Source of the DNA: Aquimonas sp046318115
GTDB lineage: Bacteria > Pseudomonadota > Gammaproteobacteria > Xanthomonadales > Xanthomonadaceae
Length of the DNA: 18,603 nt
Assembly (NCBI GenBank): GCA_046318115.1
Contig: JBKCVA010000040.1
Coordinates: 1 to 18,603, forward strand
Direction: 5' to 3'
Shown: piece by piece, positions 6,933-14,152 of the stretch
Position numbering within the stretch: position 1 is the stretch's first letter
How the letters are laid out: the number at the start of each line of letters is the position of its first letter
The notes under the pieces: model-generated
Told to the model about the DNA's origin: nothing
The model's database searches: none
What the model saw: only the letters and a program-made list of their open reading frames with translations
Made by a program: the position numbers and the translations under genes

Positions 6933-7925
6933 TCAGAACGCAGGCGGTGGCGGCGGCGCTGCTGTGGGCGTGCCGGGCACCGGCTGCGGCGGCGTCAGCC
7001 CGGCCTTGTCCTTCAGTTCCCTGAACTTGTCCGACATCCCTTCGAGCTTGGCCGACCACTGCGGATCGGGCGTCTGCCCTTCGGTGACCTTGAAGAACAC
7101 CTGCATCAGTGCGGCCATGGCCAGCGGATCCACCAGCGCGGCCTTCAGGCAGACCGCGGTGACGATGGCCAAGGCAAAGGTCCAGAAGCCGGCCAGGCCC
7201 GGGAAGAAACTGGCGATCAGTGCCACCGGCCCGATCACCAGCAGGAAGATGACCAGCGTCAGGCCCCAGATCACGAACGTCAGCCACACGGCGTTCTTGA
7301 GCATGGTCTTGTAGTTCTGGGCGTAGAGCACCACCGCATCGCGCGCCGAGGCCCAGGCATTGGTGCTGCCGGTGCGGATGGCGTGGGCGAGGATCACTTC
7401 GTCGACATAGGTCAGCGAGGTGTTGATCACCGTGTTGACGAACTTGACCAGGCCGTCCAGACCAGGAATCGGCAGGAAGTTCGCGATCATCAGCATGGTG
7501 CGGTTGAACACCCGGAGGATGCCCTTGATGAGCTGGTCGACGCCGAACAGCACCGAGCTTTCAACGAAGCGTTCCTTGACGACGGCCGAGGCGTGTTCGA
7601 TCTGGCCGCGGCCGCCGGGAATCTCCTTGCCTTGCAGCAGTTCTGCCAGCACCGCGATGTGGCCGGCCTTGACCAGGTACAGCAGGTACTCGCGCGCCCA
7701 GTACAGCACGCCGCTGATGACACCGAAGCCGATGAAGGCACCCCAGGCACTGCCGGCGCCGGGGTCGGCGGCGACCTTGCCGAACAGATAGCCGATGCCC
7801 GCACCGCCGCCGGTGGCGATGACGTAGGCGAGCGTGATGCCGAGGTAGACCGCAAGGCGCAGCAGCAGAAAGGGCAGGGTGCGCAGCAGCAGGCCGAAGA
7901 TCTGGCCGAGGCTGAAGTCCATCAT
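6933..7925 (-). CDS. Multi-pass inner-membrane protein of unknown function
   Basis: A 330-residue integral membrane protein. ATG 7925 is followed by a second ATG at 7922; GGAG lies 6 bases before the first, which supports it. Hydrophobic segments occur near residues 8-30, 32-50, 60-85, about 140-160 (MLMIANFLPIPGLDGLVKF) and two or three long ones over about 213-275 (VWLTFVIWGLTLVIFLLVIG and onward). A charged loop (KEIPGGRGQIEHASAVVKERF) lies between segments three and four. The C-terminus is a soluble helix followed by a Pro-rich tail ending PPPPPAF. I recognise a conserved proteobacterial membrane-protein type with no defined function. It is divergent from the glutathione peroxidase gene across 168 bp and stands alone on its strand. 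Confidence 0.8.
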   Translation of the reverse strand: MMDFSLGQIFGLLLRTLPFLLLRLAVYLGITLAYVIATGGGAGIGYLFGKVAADPGAGSAWGAFIGFGVISGVLYWAREYLLYLVKAGHIAVLAELLQGKEIPGGRGQIEHASAVVKERFVESSVLFGVDQLIKGILRVFNRTMLMIANFLPIPGLDGLVKFVNTVINTSLTYVDEVILAHAIRTGSTNAWASARDAVVLYAQNYKTMLKNAVWLTFVIWGLTLVIFLLVIGPVALIASFFPGLAGFWTFALAIVTAVCLKAALVDPLAMAALMQVFFKVTEGQTPDPQWSAKLEGMSDKFRELKDKAGLTPPQPVPGTPTAAPPPPPAF

Positions 7926-8093
7926 GGGTGTCTCCGTGGGTCAGGGCTTGGCGCCGGCGCGACTGTCTGCGCGCGTCGAGACTCTGTATACGCAGAGCGA
8001 GGCGCAAACACGACATCCGCCCGGCTTCACTCCACGCCGACACTTGCGGCGTAGCCTCACGCTTCCATTTGCCACTTTGCTGGAACCGACGCC

Positions 8094-8648
8094 ATGCGCT
8101 TCAAGCCCGCCGCCCTGCTTTTCTCGTTCTGTCTCGCAAGCCCGATCACGGCCATGGCCGCCTGCGGGGTGCTCGAGGGCGAGACCTTCCGCCCGCTGGC
8201 CGGCAAGGACCCGGTGAGCCTCTGCGAGCGCTACGAGGGTCAGGTGCTGCTGGTCGTGAATACCGCCAGCAAGTGCGGCTTCACTCCGCAGTACGAGGGC
8301 CTCGAAGCGCTGCATCAGGAGCTGTCGGGCCGCGGCTTCGCGGTGCTCGGATTTCCCTCCGGAGACTTCATGGACCAGGAGTTCGACGACGAGGCGCAGA
8401 TCGCCGAGTTCTGCACCAACACGTACGCGGTGAAGTTTCCGATGTTCGAGAAGGTCTCGGTCAAGGGTGAACAGGCCGCCCCCTTCTACCGCGAACTGGC
8501 CGAAGCGACGGGTCAGGTGCCCGGCTGGAATTTCCACAAGTACCTGTTGAATCGCCAGGGGGAGGTGGTCGCCAGCTTCGGCAGCCGCACTCGTCCGGAC
8601 GACCCGGCCCTGCGCGCCGAGATCGAGAAGCTCCTGGGCGGCTCCTGA
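8094..8648 (+). CDS. Exported glutathione peroxidase-family thiol peroxidase
   Basis: A 184-residue protein with an N-terminal signal peptide (K4, hydrophobic 6-18, probable cleavage after TAMA or TAMAA), so it acts in the periplasm; Cys24 lies right after the cleavage region but the -3 residue is Met, a poor lipobox. The fold markers are NTASKCGFTPQY with peroxidatic Cys61, GFPSGDF at 86-92, FC at 106-107 with the likely resolving Cys107, FPMFEKVSV at 115-123 and WNFHKYL from W145. It would reduce hydrogen or lipid peroxides, probably with thioredoxin-like thiols because a resolving Cys is present. The usual FPCNQF motif is FPSGDF, so the tetrad Gln is Asp91. ATG 8094 has GGAA 8 bases upstream. 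It converges with the next gene, leaving only 12 bp. Confidence 0.9.
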   Translation: MRFKPAALLFSFCLASPITAMAACGVLEGETFRPLAGKDPVSLCERYEGQVLLVVNTASKCGFTPQYEGLEALHQELSGRGFAVLGFPSGDFMDQEFDDEAQIAEFCTNTYAVKFPMFEKVSVKGEQAAPFYRELAEATGQVPGWNFHKYLLNRQGEVVASFGSRTRPDDPALRAEIEKLLGGS

Positions 8649-8660
8649 TCCAAACCGCTT

Positions 8661-9161
8661 CTACAGCCTGCGCTTGATCAGTCGTATCAGGCTGCCCAAC
8701 AGCGGGATGTGCTCGTAGAGACCGTCGGCAGCATTCCAGTAGTCCTGGTGATAGACGACCAGGCCCAGCGCATTGAAGCGCAGGTGCGACATGCCCACCG
8801 TCGCGGTGTCCACGCCGCGACGGAAGCGCTTGAAGCGGATGCTCATGCGCCATCGCACCAAGTACTCCCCTTCGGCCGTGCGCGTGTTCGACAGCACCTG
8901 CACCCTGCAGTCATCCACCGCATCGGCGCTGTCGCGCAGGTAGTGGGCGAGCGCCTCGCGGCCGCGCACGGGCTTCAGGGTGTCGTTGAAGTAGACGTCT
9001 TCCGCGTAGGTCGCGGGCAGCAGTCTTTCGATGCGATCGCCGGCGAAGCTCTGGAAAAAGGCGGCGAATCGGGCCAGCGCGTCGGCCTCTTCGGTGCTGC
9101 CCGCGATGAACTGCGCGGGATGCAGGGCGCGCAGGCGCTCCAGTTCCGAGAGTGTTTCCAA
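8661..9161 (-). CDS. NTF2-like/SnoaL-like family protein
   Basis: A 166-residue protein with the alpha-plus-beta cone pattern of the NTF2-like superfamily: N-terminal helices (ALARFAAFFQSFAG), a conserved turn with YAEDVYFNDTLKPVRGREALAHYL, then long strands (CRVQVLSN, GEYLVRWRMSIRF, GVDTATVGMSHLRFN, GLVVYHQDYWN). It resembles the group annotated as nuclear transport factor 2 family proteins in gammaproteobacteria; substrate or partner is unknown, and it could be an enzyme (isomerase-like) or a binding protein. TTG 9161 is chosen as the start because GGAG stands 8 bases upstream; the open frame extends further but only as antisense of the neighbouring gene. It ends in a basic C-terminus (RLIKRRL). 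It is divergent from the DUF3429 gene. Confidence 0.82.
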   Translation of the reverse strand: METLSELERLRALHPAQFIAGSTEEADALARFAAFFQSFAGDRIERLLPATYAEDVYFNDTLKPVRGREALAHYLRDSADAVDDCRVQVLSNTRTAEGEYLVRWRMSIRFKRFRRGVDTATVGMSHLRFNALGLVVYHQDYWNAADGLYEHIPLLGSLIRLIKRRL

Positions 9162-9169
9162 AGTCGGGC

Positions 9170-9173
9170 TCCG
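9170..9173 (-). promoter_or_regulatory. Ribosome-binding site deciding the TTG start of the NTF2-like gene
   Basis: On the minus strand GGAG is followed by 8 bases and then TTG at 9161-9159. No ATG or GTG in this frame is near a comparable site. Confidence 0.6.
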
Positions 9174-9207
9174 TGGGTTGGAATGCGCGGCAGAATGAAC
9201 CAAGGCG

Positions 9208-9212
9208 AGGAG
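9208..9212 (+). promoter_or_regulatory. Ribosome-binding site deciding the GTG start of the DUF3429 gene
   Basis: AGGAG is followed by 8 bases and GTG at 9221. The ATG at 9152 in the same frame would overlap the divergent gene and has no such site. Confidence 0.65.
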
Positions 9213-9220
9213 AGACCCAA

Positions 9221-9646
9221 GTGAAGGTGCGAAAATCGGAACGCACGGCGGTGTGGCTGGGCCTGGCTGGGCTGCTGCCCTTTCTGCTGCTGTCGGTCTC
9301 GGTGTGGTCGCCCGATTGGCGCCCGCTGGCGCAGCCGGCTTTGCTCGGCTACTCCGCCCTGATCCTGTCCTTCCTGGGGGGCGTGCGTTGGGGGCGTGGG
9401 CTCTCCGCCGATCGCCCGGTGGAGTACGTCTGGGCAGTGCTGCCCAGCCTCTGGGCTTGGGGCGCGCTGCAGGCGCCGCCGGCTGCCGCCCTTCTGCTGC
9501 TGGCCTGCGGCTTCGTCGGCCAGTGGTGGCTCGATGGGCCTGGCGATCGCCTGCCGGCGCCAGCCTGGTTCCGCCGCTTGCGCGCGCTGCTGACGGCGGT
9601 GGTGCTGGGCTGCCACGTGCTGGCGGTGACCGCGCTCGTCGCCTGA
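9221..9646 (+). CDS. DUF3429 inner-membrane protein
   Basis: A 141-residue protein with four predicted membrane helices: about residues 9-26 (VWLGLAGLLPFLLLSVSV), 38-55 containing the family signature YSALILSFLGGVRWG, 70-100 (WAVLPSLWAWGALQAPPAAALLLLAC region) and a C-terminal helix (ALLTAVVLGCHVLAVTALVA). The short loops are charged (RKSER at the N-terminus, PAPAWFRRLR before the last helix), which puts the N-terminus in the cytoplasm by the positive-inside rule. The function of DUF3429 proteins is not known. GTG 9221 is supported by AGGAG 8 bases upstream. The gene is divergent from the NTF2-like gene with 59 bp between the two starts, so their promoters must overlap. Confidence 0.85.
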   Translation: MKVRKSERTAVWLGLAGLLPFLLLSVSVWSPDWRPLAQPALLGYSALILSFLGGVRWGRGLSADRPVEYVWAVLPSLWAWGALQAPPAAALLLLACGFVGQWWLDGPGDRLPAPAWFRRLRALLTAVVLGCHVLAVTALVA

Positions 9647-9695
9647 GAGCGGCATCGGGAACCTTTTGCGCTGCGTGGCGTCCGTCGCAGCGGCG

Positions 9696-9724
9696 TTGCG
9701 CCCCCGAGGGGGCCACCCCACAAT
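9696..9724 (+). promoter_or_regulatory. Possible sigma-70-type promoter of the FKBP gene
   Basis: TTGCGC (9696-9701) and CACAAT (9719-9724) are separated by 17 bases, about 50 bases before the ATG at 9776. They match the consensus at 3 of 6 and 4 of 6 positions, so the call is weak. Confidence 0.25.
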
Positions 9725-9775
9725 ACTGCGCCCCGTCGCCGTCGGACTCACGGCGCCCATCCTGTTGGAGAACAC

Positions 9776-10486
9776 ATGAAGCACTCCCTGCGCACCACCC
9801 TGCTCGCCGCGGCCACCGCCGCTGTGGTCGGGTTTTCGTCCTTCGCGGTCGCGAACGACAAGCTGGAAACCGAGAAGGACAAGATCAGCTACGTGATCGG
9901 CCTGCAGATCGCGGGCTCGCTGGTGCAGATCAAGGATGAGGTCGATCTGCAGGTGCTGATGCGCGGCATCGAGACCGGCCTGTCCGGTGAAGAGCCGGCG
10001 ATCAGCCAGGAAGAGGCGATGGCCGTGCAGCAGGCCTTCGGCCAGAAGCTGCAGGCCAAGCGCGAGGCGGAGACCCAGGCCGCAGCGAAGACCAATCGCG
10101 AGGCGGGCGAGGCTTTCCTGGCTGAGAACAAGACCAAGCCGGGTGTGAAGACCACTGAATCCGGCCTGCAGTACAAGGTCGAGAAGGAAGGCGACGGCCC
10201 CCGTCCGGCCGCCACCGATACCGTCAAGGTGCACTACACCGGCACCCTGCTCGACGGCACCAAGTTCGACAGCTCGGTCGACCGCGGCCAGCCGGCGCAG
10301 TTCGCCCTGAACCAGGTCATCCCGGGCTGGACCGAGGCCCTGCAGCTGATGCCCGTGGGCAGCAAGTACACCTTGTGGCTGCCCTCCGAGCTGGCTTACG
10401 GCGAGAACGGCACCCCGGGCCCGATCGGCCCGAACGCTACCTTGAAGTTCGAGGTCGAACTGATCGAGATCGTCGCCGCGCAGTAA
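9776..10486 (+). CDS. FKBP-type peptidyl-prolyl cis-trans isomerase (FkpA/Mip-like), periplasmic
   Basis: A 236-residue protein with a signal peptide (MKHSLR, hydrophobic stretch, cleavage after AVA near residue 27). The N-terminal helical domain (about 30-125; KISYVIGLQIAG, Gln/Glu/Ala-rich helices) is the FkpA/Mip dimerisation arm. The FKBP domain fills about 130-236, with the catalytic-pocket markers VHYTGTLLDGTKFDSS, VIPGWTEALQLMPVG and LAYGENG, and ends in FEVELIEI. It catalyses proline isomerisation and acts as a folding chaperone for periplasmic and outer-membrane proteins. GGAG is 5 bases before the ATG. The gene stands alone, with a strong terminator directly after it. FkpA-type function is well supported by the family; whether it also serves a Mip-like surface role is not visible. 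Confidence 0.93.
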   Translation: MKHSLRTTLLAAATAAVVGFSSFAVANDKLETEKDKISYVIGLQIAGSLVQIKDEVDLQVLMRGIETGLSGEEPAISQEEAMAVQQAFGQKLQAKREAETQAAAKTNREAGEAFLAENKTKPGVKTTESGLQYKVEKEGDGPRPAATDTVKVHYTGTLLDGTKFDSSVDRGQPAQFALNQVIPGWTEALQLMPVGSKYTLWLPSELAYGENGTPGPIGPNATLKFEVELIEIVAAQ

Positions 10487-10507
10487 TCCGCGCTGCGTCA
10501 CCTTGGG

Positions 10508-10543
10508 GCGGCCGGCGAGCCATTCGCCGGCCGCTTTGTTTTT
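10508..10543 (+). terminator. Intrinsic terminator of the FKBP gene
   Basis: GCGGCCGGCGA and TCGCCGGCCGC form a perfect 11-bp stem with a 5-base loop, followed by TTTGTTTTT at 10535-10543, 21 bases after the stop codon. This is the clearest Rho-independent terminator in the window. Confidence 0.93.
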
Positions 10544-10566
10544 GGACGCCCGTCCACGCGGGCGCA

Positions 10567-10586
10567 GATGAAATGAGATATTCATC
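10567..10586. promoter_or_regulatory. Inverted repeat in an AT-rich patch upstream of ugd
   Basis: GATGAA and TTCATC flank 8 bases (ATGAGATA), about 75 bases before the ugd start. The patch is clearly richer in A+T than its surroundings, as expected of a promoter or operator. No convincing -35/-10 pair could be set, so this is a candidate regulatory site only. Confidence 0.35.
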
Positions 10587-10661
10587 ACAATCTGATACCG
10601 TTCCGCCCCCGGCGCGGCCACACGGCCCCCGAGTCGCATCGAAGAACTCCGGAGTGAGCGT

Positions 10662-12017
10662 ATGAATGTCACCGTATTCGGCACCGGCTATGTGGGCCTG
10701 GTCACCGGCACCTGCCTGGCCGAGGTCGGCAACACCGTCACGTGCGTCGATATCGACGCGGCCAAGGTCGAGGCGCTGCGCGCCGGGCGCGTGCCGATCT
10801 TTGAGCCGGGCCTTGAGCCGATGGTGATCGAGAACAGTCGCGCCGGACGCCTGCGCTTCTCGACCGATGCGGCCGCATCGCTGGTCGACGTCGACATCGT
10901 CTTCATCGCAGTGGGCACGCCCCCGGACGAGGACGGCAGCGCCGACTTGAGCCATGTCCTGGCGGTGGCGCGCACGATAGGCCAGCACCTGCAGCGGGAG
11001 GCCCTGGTGGTGACCAAGTCGACCGTGCCGGTCGGAACCGCTGACCGCGTGCGCGAGGCGATCGCCTCGGCGCTGGCTGCACGCGGATCGAGTCTGCCCT
11101 TCGAGGTTGCGTCCAATCCCGAATTCCTGAAGGAGGGCGATGCGGTCAAGGACTGCATGCGCCCGGACCGCATCGTGATCGGCTGCGAGAGTCCCAGAGC
11201 GATCGAGCTTCTGCGCGCGCTGTATGCGCCCTTCAACCGCAATCACGAGCGCATTGTGGCGATGGACCTGCGTTCGGCCGAGCTGACCAAGTACGCGGCC
11301 AACGCCATGCTGGCGACCAAGATCAGTTTCATGAACGAGATGGCCAACCTCGCCGAGCGCCTCGGTGCGGACATCGAGAAGGTCCGCGTCGGCATCGGCT
11401 CGGACCCGCGGATCGGCTTCTCCTTCATCTACCCCGGGGCCGGTTACGGGGGGAGCTGTTTCCCGAAGGATGTCCAGGCGCTGCATCGCACCGCTGCTGC
11501 GCAGGGCTTCGATGCGCGCATCCTGCGCGCGGTCGAGGAGGTGAACCAGACGCAGAAGGACAAGTTGCACGCCCTGCTGAAGCGCCACTTCGGCGAATTG
11601 CGCGGGCGTCGCATCGCGCTGTGGGGGCTCGCCTTCAAGCCGAATACCGACGACATGCGCGAGGCGCCCAGCCGCCGCCTGATGGAGCAGCTCTGGGCCG
11701 ACGGCGCCAGCGTCGCGGCGTTCGACCCCGAGGCGCGTGAGGAGGCGCGACGTCTGTGTGGCGAGCGCGTCGACCTCAGCCTGCTCGATGAGCCCTACGC
11801 TGCTCTGGATGGCGCCGACGCGCTGGTGCTGATCACCGAGTGGAAGGCCTTCTGGAGCCCCGATTTCCGCCGCATTGCACGCATACTCAAGGCCCCCGTG
11901 GTGTTCGATGGCCGCAACATCTGGGATCCCGCGACGGTTGAGCGTTGCGGGCTCGCGTACTACGGCATCGGTCGTGGCCGCTCGCTGGCGGGACACGCGG
12001 AGGCCGCCCATGCATGA
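10662..12017 (+). CDS. ugd: UDP-glucose 6-dehydrogenase
   Basis: A 451-residue cytoplasmic enzyme that oxidises UDP-glucose to UDP-glucuronate with two NAD+, feeding capsule, exopolysaccharide or lipid A sugar pathways. The N-terminal Rossmann fold has GTGYVGL at 7-13 and D30 for NAD binding; GTPPDEDG and the KSTVPVGT strand follow. NPEFLKEG carries the active-site Glu/Lys, the central helix has ELTKYAANAMLATKISFMNE, and GAGYGGSCFPKD contains the catalytic Cys266 and Lys269. The C-terminal domain shows WGLAFKPNTDDMREAPS and ITEWKAF. Its length matches the longer (about 440-460 residue) bacterial Ugd group. GGAG is 7 bases before the ATG. The end overlaps slyX by 8 bases. Confidence 0.96.
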   Translation: MNVTVFGTGYVGLVTGTCLAEVGNTVTCVDIDAAKVEALRAGRVPIFEPGLEPMVIENSRAGRLRFSTDAAASLVDVDIVFIAVGTPPDEDGSADLSHVLAVARTIGQHLQREALVVTKSTVPVGTADRVREAIASALAARGSSLPFEVASNPEFLKEGDAVKDCMRPDRIVIGCESPRAIELLRALYAPFNRNHERIVAMDLRSAELTKYAANAMLATKISFMNEMANLAERLGADIEKVRVGIGSDPRIGFSFIYPGAGYGGSCFPKDVQALHRTAAAQGFDARILRAVEEVNQTQKDKLHALLKRHFGELRGRRIALWGLAFKPNTDDMREAPSRRLMEQLWADGASVAAFDPEAREEARRLCGERVDLSLLDEPYAALDGADALVLITEWKAFWSPDFRRIARILKAPVVFDGRNIWDPATVERCGLAYYGIGRGRSLAGHAEAAHA

Positions 12018-12222
12018 GTTGGTGGAGCGCATCGTCGAACTGGAGATGCGGGTGGCCTTTCAGGACGATACGATGCACCGCTTGAACGCAGTGATCACCG
12101 ACCAGAACCTGCGCATCGAACAGCTCGAGCGCCGTCTGGAATCGATGCTCACCGACCTCAAATCCCTGCGCGGCCTGCTGTATGCCGATCCGGCGCAGGA
12201 GCCGCCGCCGCCGCATTACTGA
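12010..12222 (+). CDS. slyX: SlyX family protein
   Basis: A 70-residue coiled-coil protein: heptad-like helices ELVERIVELEMRVAFQDDTM and LNAVITDQNLRIEQLERRL, then a short tail ending in the SlyX hallmark PPPHY. SlyX proteins are small cytoplasmic proteins of unclear role, first noted near slyD (an FKBP isomerase) in enterobacteria; here an FKBP gene lies 1.5 kb upstream, which may be chance. The ATG at 12010 has GGAGG 6 bases upstream and lies inside the last codons of ugd, so translation is probably coupled to ugd. The frame is open further upstream inside ugd, but this start fits the family length. Confidence 0.93.
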   Translation: MHELVERIVELEMRVAFQDDTMHRLNAVITDQNLRIEQLERRLESMLTDLKSLRGLLYADPAQEPPPPHY

Positions 12223-12253
12223 GCCTGTGGCGCAACCCATTTGTCTGCCAGCA

Positions 12254-12880
12254 ATGACCACATCCCTGCGCGACCAGCTCATGCAGCTGGGCTTCAAGTC
12301 CCCTGAACCCGCCAAGCCGCGCGAGCCGCAGCGCTCGCCGCGTGGCGGCTCGACGGCGCAGCCGCCTCGTGGGCATGGCAGGCAGGCGCCGGGCAAGCCC
12401 GTCCACGGGCGTTCCCAGGCGGGAGACGGCCGCAAGTCGGCGCCGCGCAGCCAGGAAGAAATCGACCTGGCCAAGGCGTATGCGTTGCGCCAGCGGCTCG
12501 AGAGGGAAGAGCAGCAGCGCGTCGAGCGGGAGCGCCAGGCCGAGGCCGCGCGCCGGCGCGAAGCCCGCCAGAGGCTGTTCGAACTGATGCAGAAGGCGTC
12601 GCTCAACGCCGCCAATGCCGAGCTGCCGCGGCACTTCGAGCACGCCGGCAAGATCCGTCGTGTCTACGTCACGCCTGAGCAGCTGAAGGCGCTGAACGCC
12701 GGCGAGTTGGCCGTGGTGTCCGCTGGCGGACGCTATCACCTGGTCACACTGGCGCACGCCGACGAGGCTCGCGCCCTGCTGCCCGATTGCGTCGCGCTGC
12801 AAGTCGATCCCCATGCGGTCGAGGGCGGCGACGACTATTCGGACCCCCGTTTCGCTGTGCCCGACGATCTGGTCTGGTGA
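12254..12880 (+). CDS. DUF2058 family protein (YaiL-like)
   Basis: A 208-residue, highly charged cytoplasmic protein. It opens with MTTSLRDQLMQLGF, the characteristic DUF2058 start, followed by a disordered Pro/Arg/Gly stretch (about 17-75), a long coiled coil (QEEIDLAKAYALRQRLEREEQQRVERERQ region, about 75-115) and a folded C-terminal half with KIRRVYVTPEQLKALNAGELAVVSAGGRYHLV and a final DDYSDPRFAVPDDLVW. Members are described as nucleoprotein- or polynucleotide-associated, but no reaction is established. ATG 12254 is chosen because it gives the family N-terminus; the longer frame from 12182 overlaps slyX. No good ribosome-binding site precedes it, so coupling to slyX (31 bases between) is possible. 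Confidence 0.88.
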   Translation: MTTSLRDQLMQLGFKSPEPAKPREPQRSPRGGSTAQPPRGHGRQAPGKPVHGRSQAGDGRKSAPRSQEEIDLAKAYALRQRLEREEQQRVERERQAEAARRREARQRLFELMQKASLNAANAELPRHFEHAGKIRRVYVTPEQLKALNAGELAVVSAGGRYHLVTLAHADEARALLPDCVALQVDPHAVEGGDDYSDPRFAVPDDLVW

Positions 12881-12992
12881 CGATCGCCACCTGCTGCCAG
12901 GCGTGGCGCTGGATGGCCTGACGGCCCCAGCCGGAGGGCGGATCGTCGCCGTATGGCATGGGTTGCGGGTGGACGTGTGCATCGCTTTCGTC

Positions 12993-13015
12993 AGGACTTG
13001 CCGGACAGTCTTTTT
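12993..13015 (+). terminator. Weak terminator-like hairpin after the DUF2058 gene
   Basis: AGGACT and AGTCTT pair over six positions (one wobble) around an 8-base loop, and the T run extends to 13015. The stem is short for this GC content. A wider imperfect pair GTCAGGAC (12990-12997) and GTTCTGAC (13024-13031) encloses it. The rest of 12881-13108 shows no gene. Confidence 0.35.
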
Positions 13016-13108
13016 CCGTTCATGTTCTGACGCGTGCGCGTGGAGTGCGAGGGGCGCGGTCGTGTTGACCGTCGCGCGGCAGGCGGTTGTCTTCGGGGTG
13101 GGCGCAGG

Positions 13109-13750
13109 ATGATCCGGATTGTTCTGGTGGACGACCATGGCTTGATGCGCGCGGGGATGCGCATGATCCTGGAGGCTGAGCCCGACCTTCAGGTGGTCGG
13201 CGAGGCTGGCAGTGGCGATGAGGCGCTGCCGCTGTTGCGCAGACTGAAACCGGAAGTGGTGCTCTGCGACTTCCACATGCCAGGCCTGTCGGGGCTGGAA
13301 GTGACCGAGCGCATCGCGCGCAGCCTGCCAGAAGTGCGCTTGGTCATGGTGTCGGTGCTCAACGAGGGCCCCATTCCCAAGCGGGTGCTGGCGGCAGGTG
13401 CCTACGGCTATCTCGACAAGGGTGTGCCGGGCGCCGAACTGGTGACGGCTGTGCGCGAAGTGGCGGCAGGGCGGCGCTATATCGGTACTGCGATCGCCCG
13501 GCAGATCGCCATGGAGGGACTGAGCGGTACTCCCTCGGCCGTGCAGACCCTCACGCCGAGGGAGCTCGAGGTCGCTCTGCTGCTGGTGCAGGGGCGCAAG
13601 ATGACCGAGATCGGGCAGCGCTTGAGCCTCAGCGCAAAAACCGTTGCCACACACAAGTACCGTGTATTCGACAAGCTCGGCGTGCGAGACGTGGTCTCGC
13701 TGGCGCGGATCGCCCGCCAGCACGGTCTCGTCGACCCCAGCGCGGACTGA
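13109..13750 (+). CDS. GacA/UvrY-type response regulator (NarL family)
   Basis: A 213-residue two-component regulator. The receiver domain (1-120) has the acidic pair D8-D9, phosphoacceptor D54 in LCDFHMPG, S82 and K104 in GYLDKG. The LuxR-type helix-turn-helix covers about 145-205 (LTPRELEVALLLVQGRK, then LSLSAKTVATHKYRVFDKLGVRD). The whole sequence follows GacA/UvrY closely, including VVGEAGSGDEAL, RRYIGTAIARQIA and the HGLVD end. In this family the phosphorylated regulator activates small RNAs that titrate CsrA/RsmA; that role here is inferred. The usual downstream partner uvrC is absent and no sensor kinase is adjacent. ATG 13109 is chosen over an upstream in-frame start because it begins directly with the receiver strand MIRIVLVDDH. 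The ribosome-binding sequence is poor. Confidence 0.88.
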   Translation: MIRIVLVDDHGLMRAGMRMILEAEPDLQVVGEAGSGDEALPLLRRLKPEVVLCDFHMPGLSGLEVTERIARSLPEVRLVMVSVLNEGPIPKRVLAAGAYGYLDKGVPGAELVTAVREVAAGRRYIGTAIARQIAMEGLSGTPSAVQTLTPRELEVALLLVQGRKMTEIGQRLSLSAKTVATHKYRVFDKLGVRDVVSLARIARQHGLVDPSAD

Positions 13751-14114
13751 GAGCATCTGAAGAAGCCATCCGCCTACTGCGGCCGCCTCCGGCCGCCGGT
13801 GGCGGCCGCGCGCTTCGCGAATTCCGCGGTCATTTGGCTCGCCAAACTCCCGCGAGTTCACGTGCCGCGATTTGCCACGAACGCCCACAGGCGCCCTCGC
13901 TCCGGCGTCCGGGTTTCTTTACACGCTCTGAGCCCTCATCGGGGGCGAATGCCGAACGCAGCCTCGGAAGACATCGGCACCGGGCCAAAGATGTCGGCGT
14001 CGCCGCGAGCCATGCAGGGCGCGACGAAGCACCGGGCGCAGCAAGAGTCCGATCCATGTCTTCCCGGACCTCCCGGGCGAGTCGCGCGGTGGTCACAAGA
14101 AAATCGTCGCGCTG
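13751..14114. other. Gene-free stretch after the response regulator
   Basis: No protein, tRNA or rRNA could be supported on either strand. The stretch contains a perfect 9-bp stem GCGGCCGCC/GGCGGCCGC at 13779-13787 and 13801-13809, without a T run; it may end the regulator transcript. Open frames here are short, Arg/Pro/Ala-rich and lack ribosome-binding sites. Confidence 0.5.
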
Positions 14115-14152
14115 AAAACGCCCACGGCCCGGAACTCCCGGGCCGTGGGCGT
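14115..14152 (-). terminator. Intrinsic terminator of rne
   Basis: ACGCCCACGGCCCGG and CCGGGCCGTGGGCGT form a perfect 15-bp stem around a 5-base loop. On the minus strand the stem is followed by TTTT and a fairly T-rich run. It lies about 180 bases beyond the rne stop, leaving a 3' untranslated region at 14153-14332 with a small CCCGG/CCGGG hairpin at 14227-14243. Confidence 0.85.

Noticed and set aside
9152..9220. N-terminal extension of the DUF3429 gene from ATG 9152
   Set aside because: It would overlap the divergent NTF2-like gene and places 23 polar residues before the first membrane helix; the GTG at 9221 has AGGAG at 8 bases.
8975..10684. A 569-codon minus-strand frame across the DUF3429 and FKBP genes
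   Set aside because: Antisense to both; no domain, and it runs through the FKBP terminator stem.
10437..12032. A 531-codon minus-strand frame opposite ugd
   Set aside because: Shadow of ugd; His/Arg/Asp-rich with no signature.
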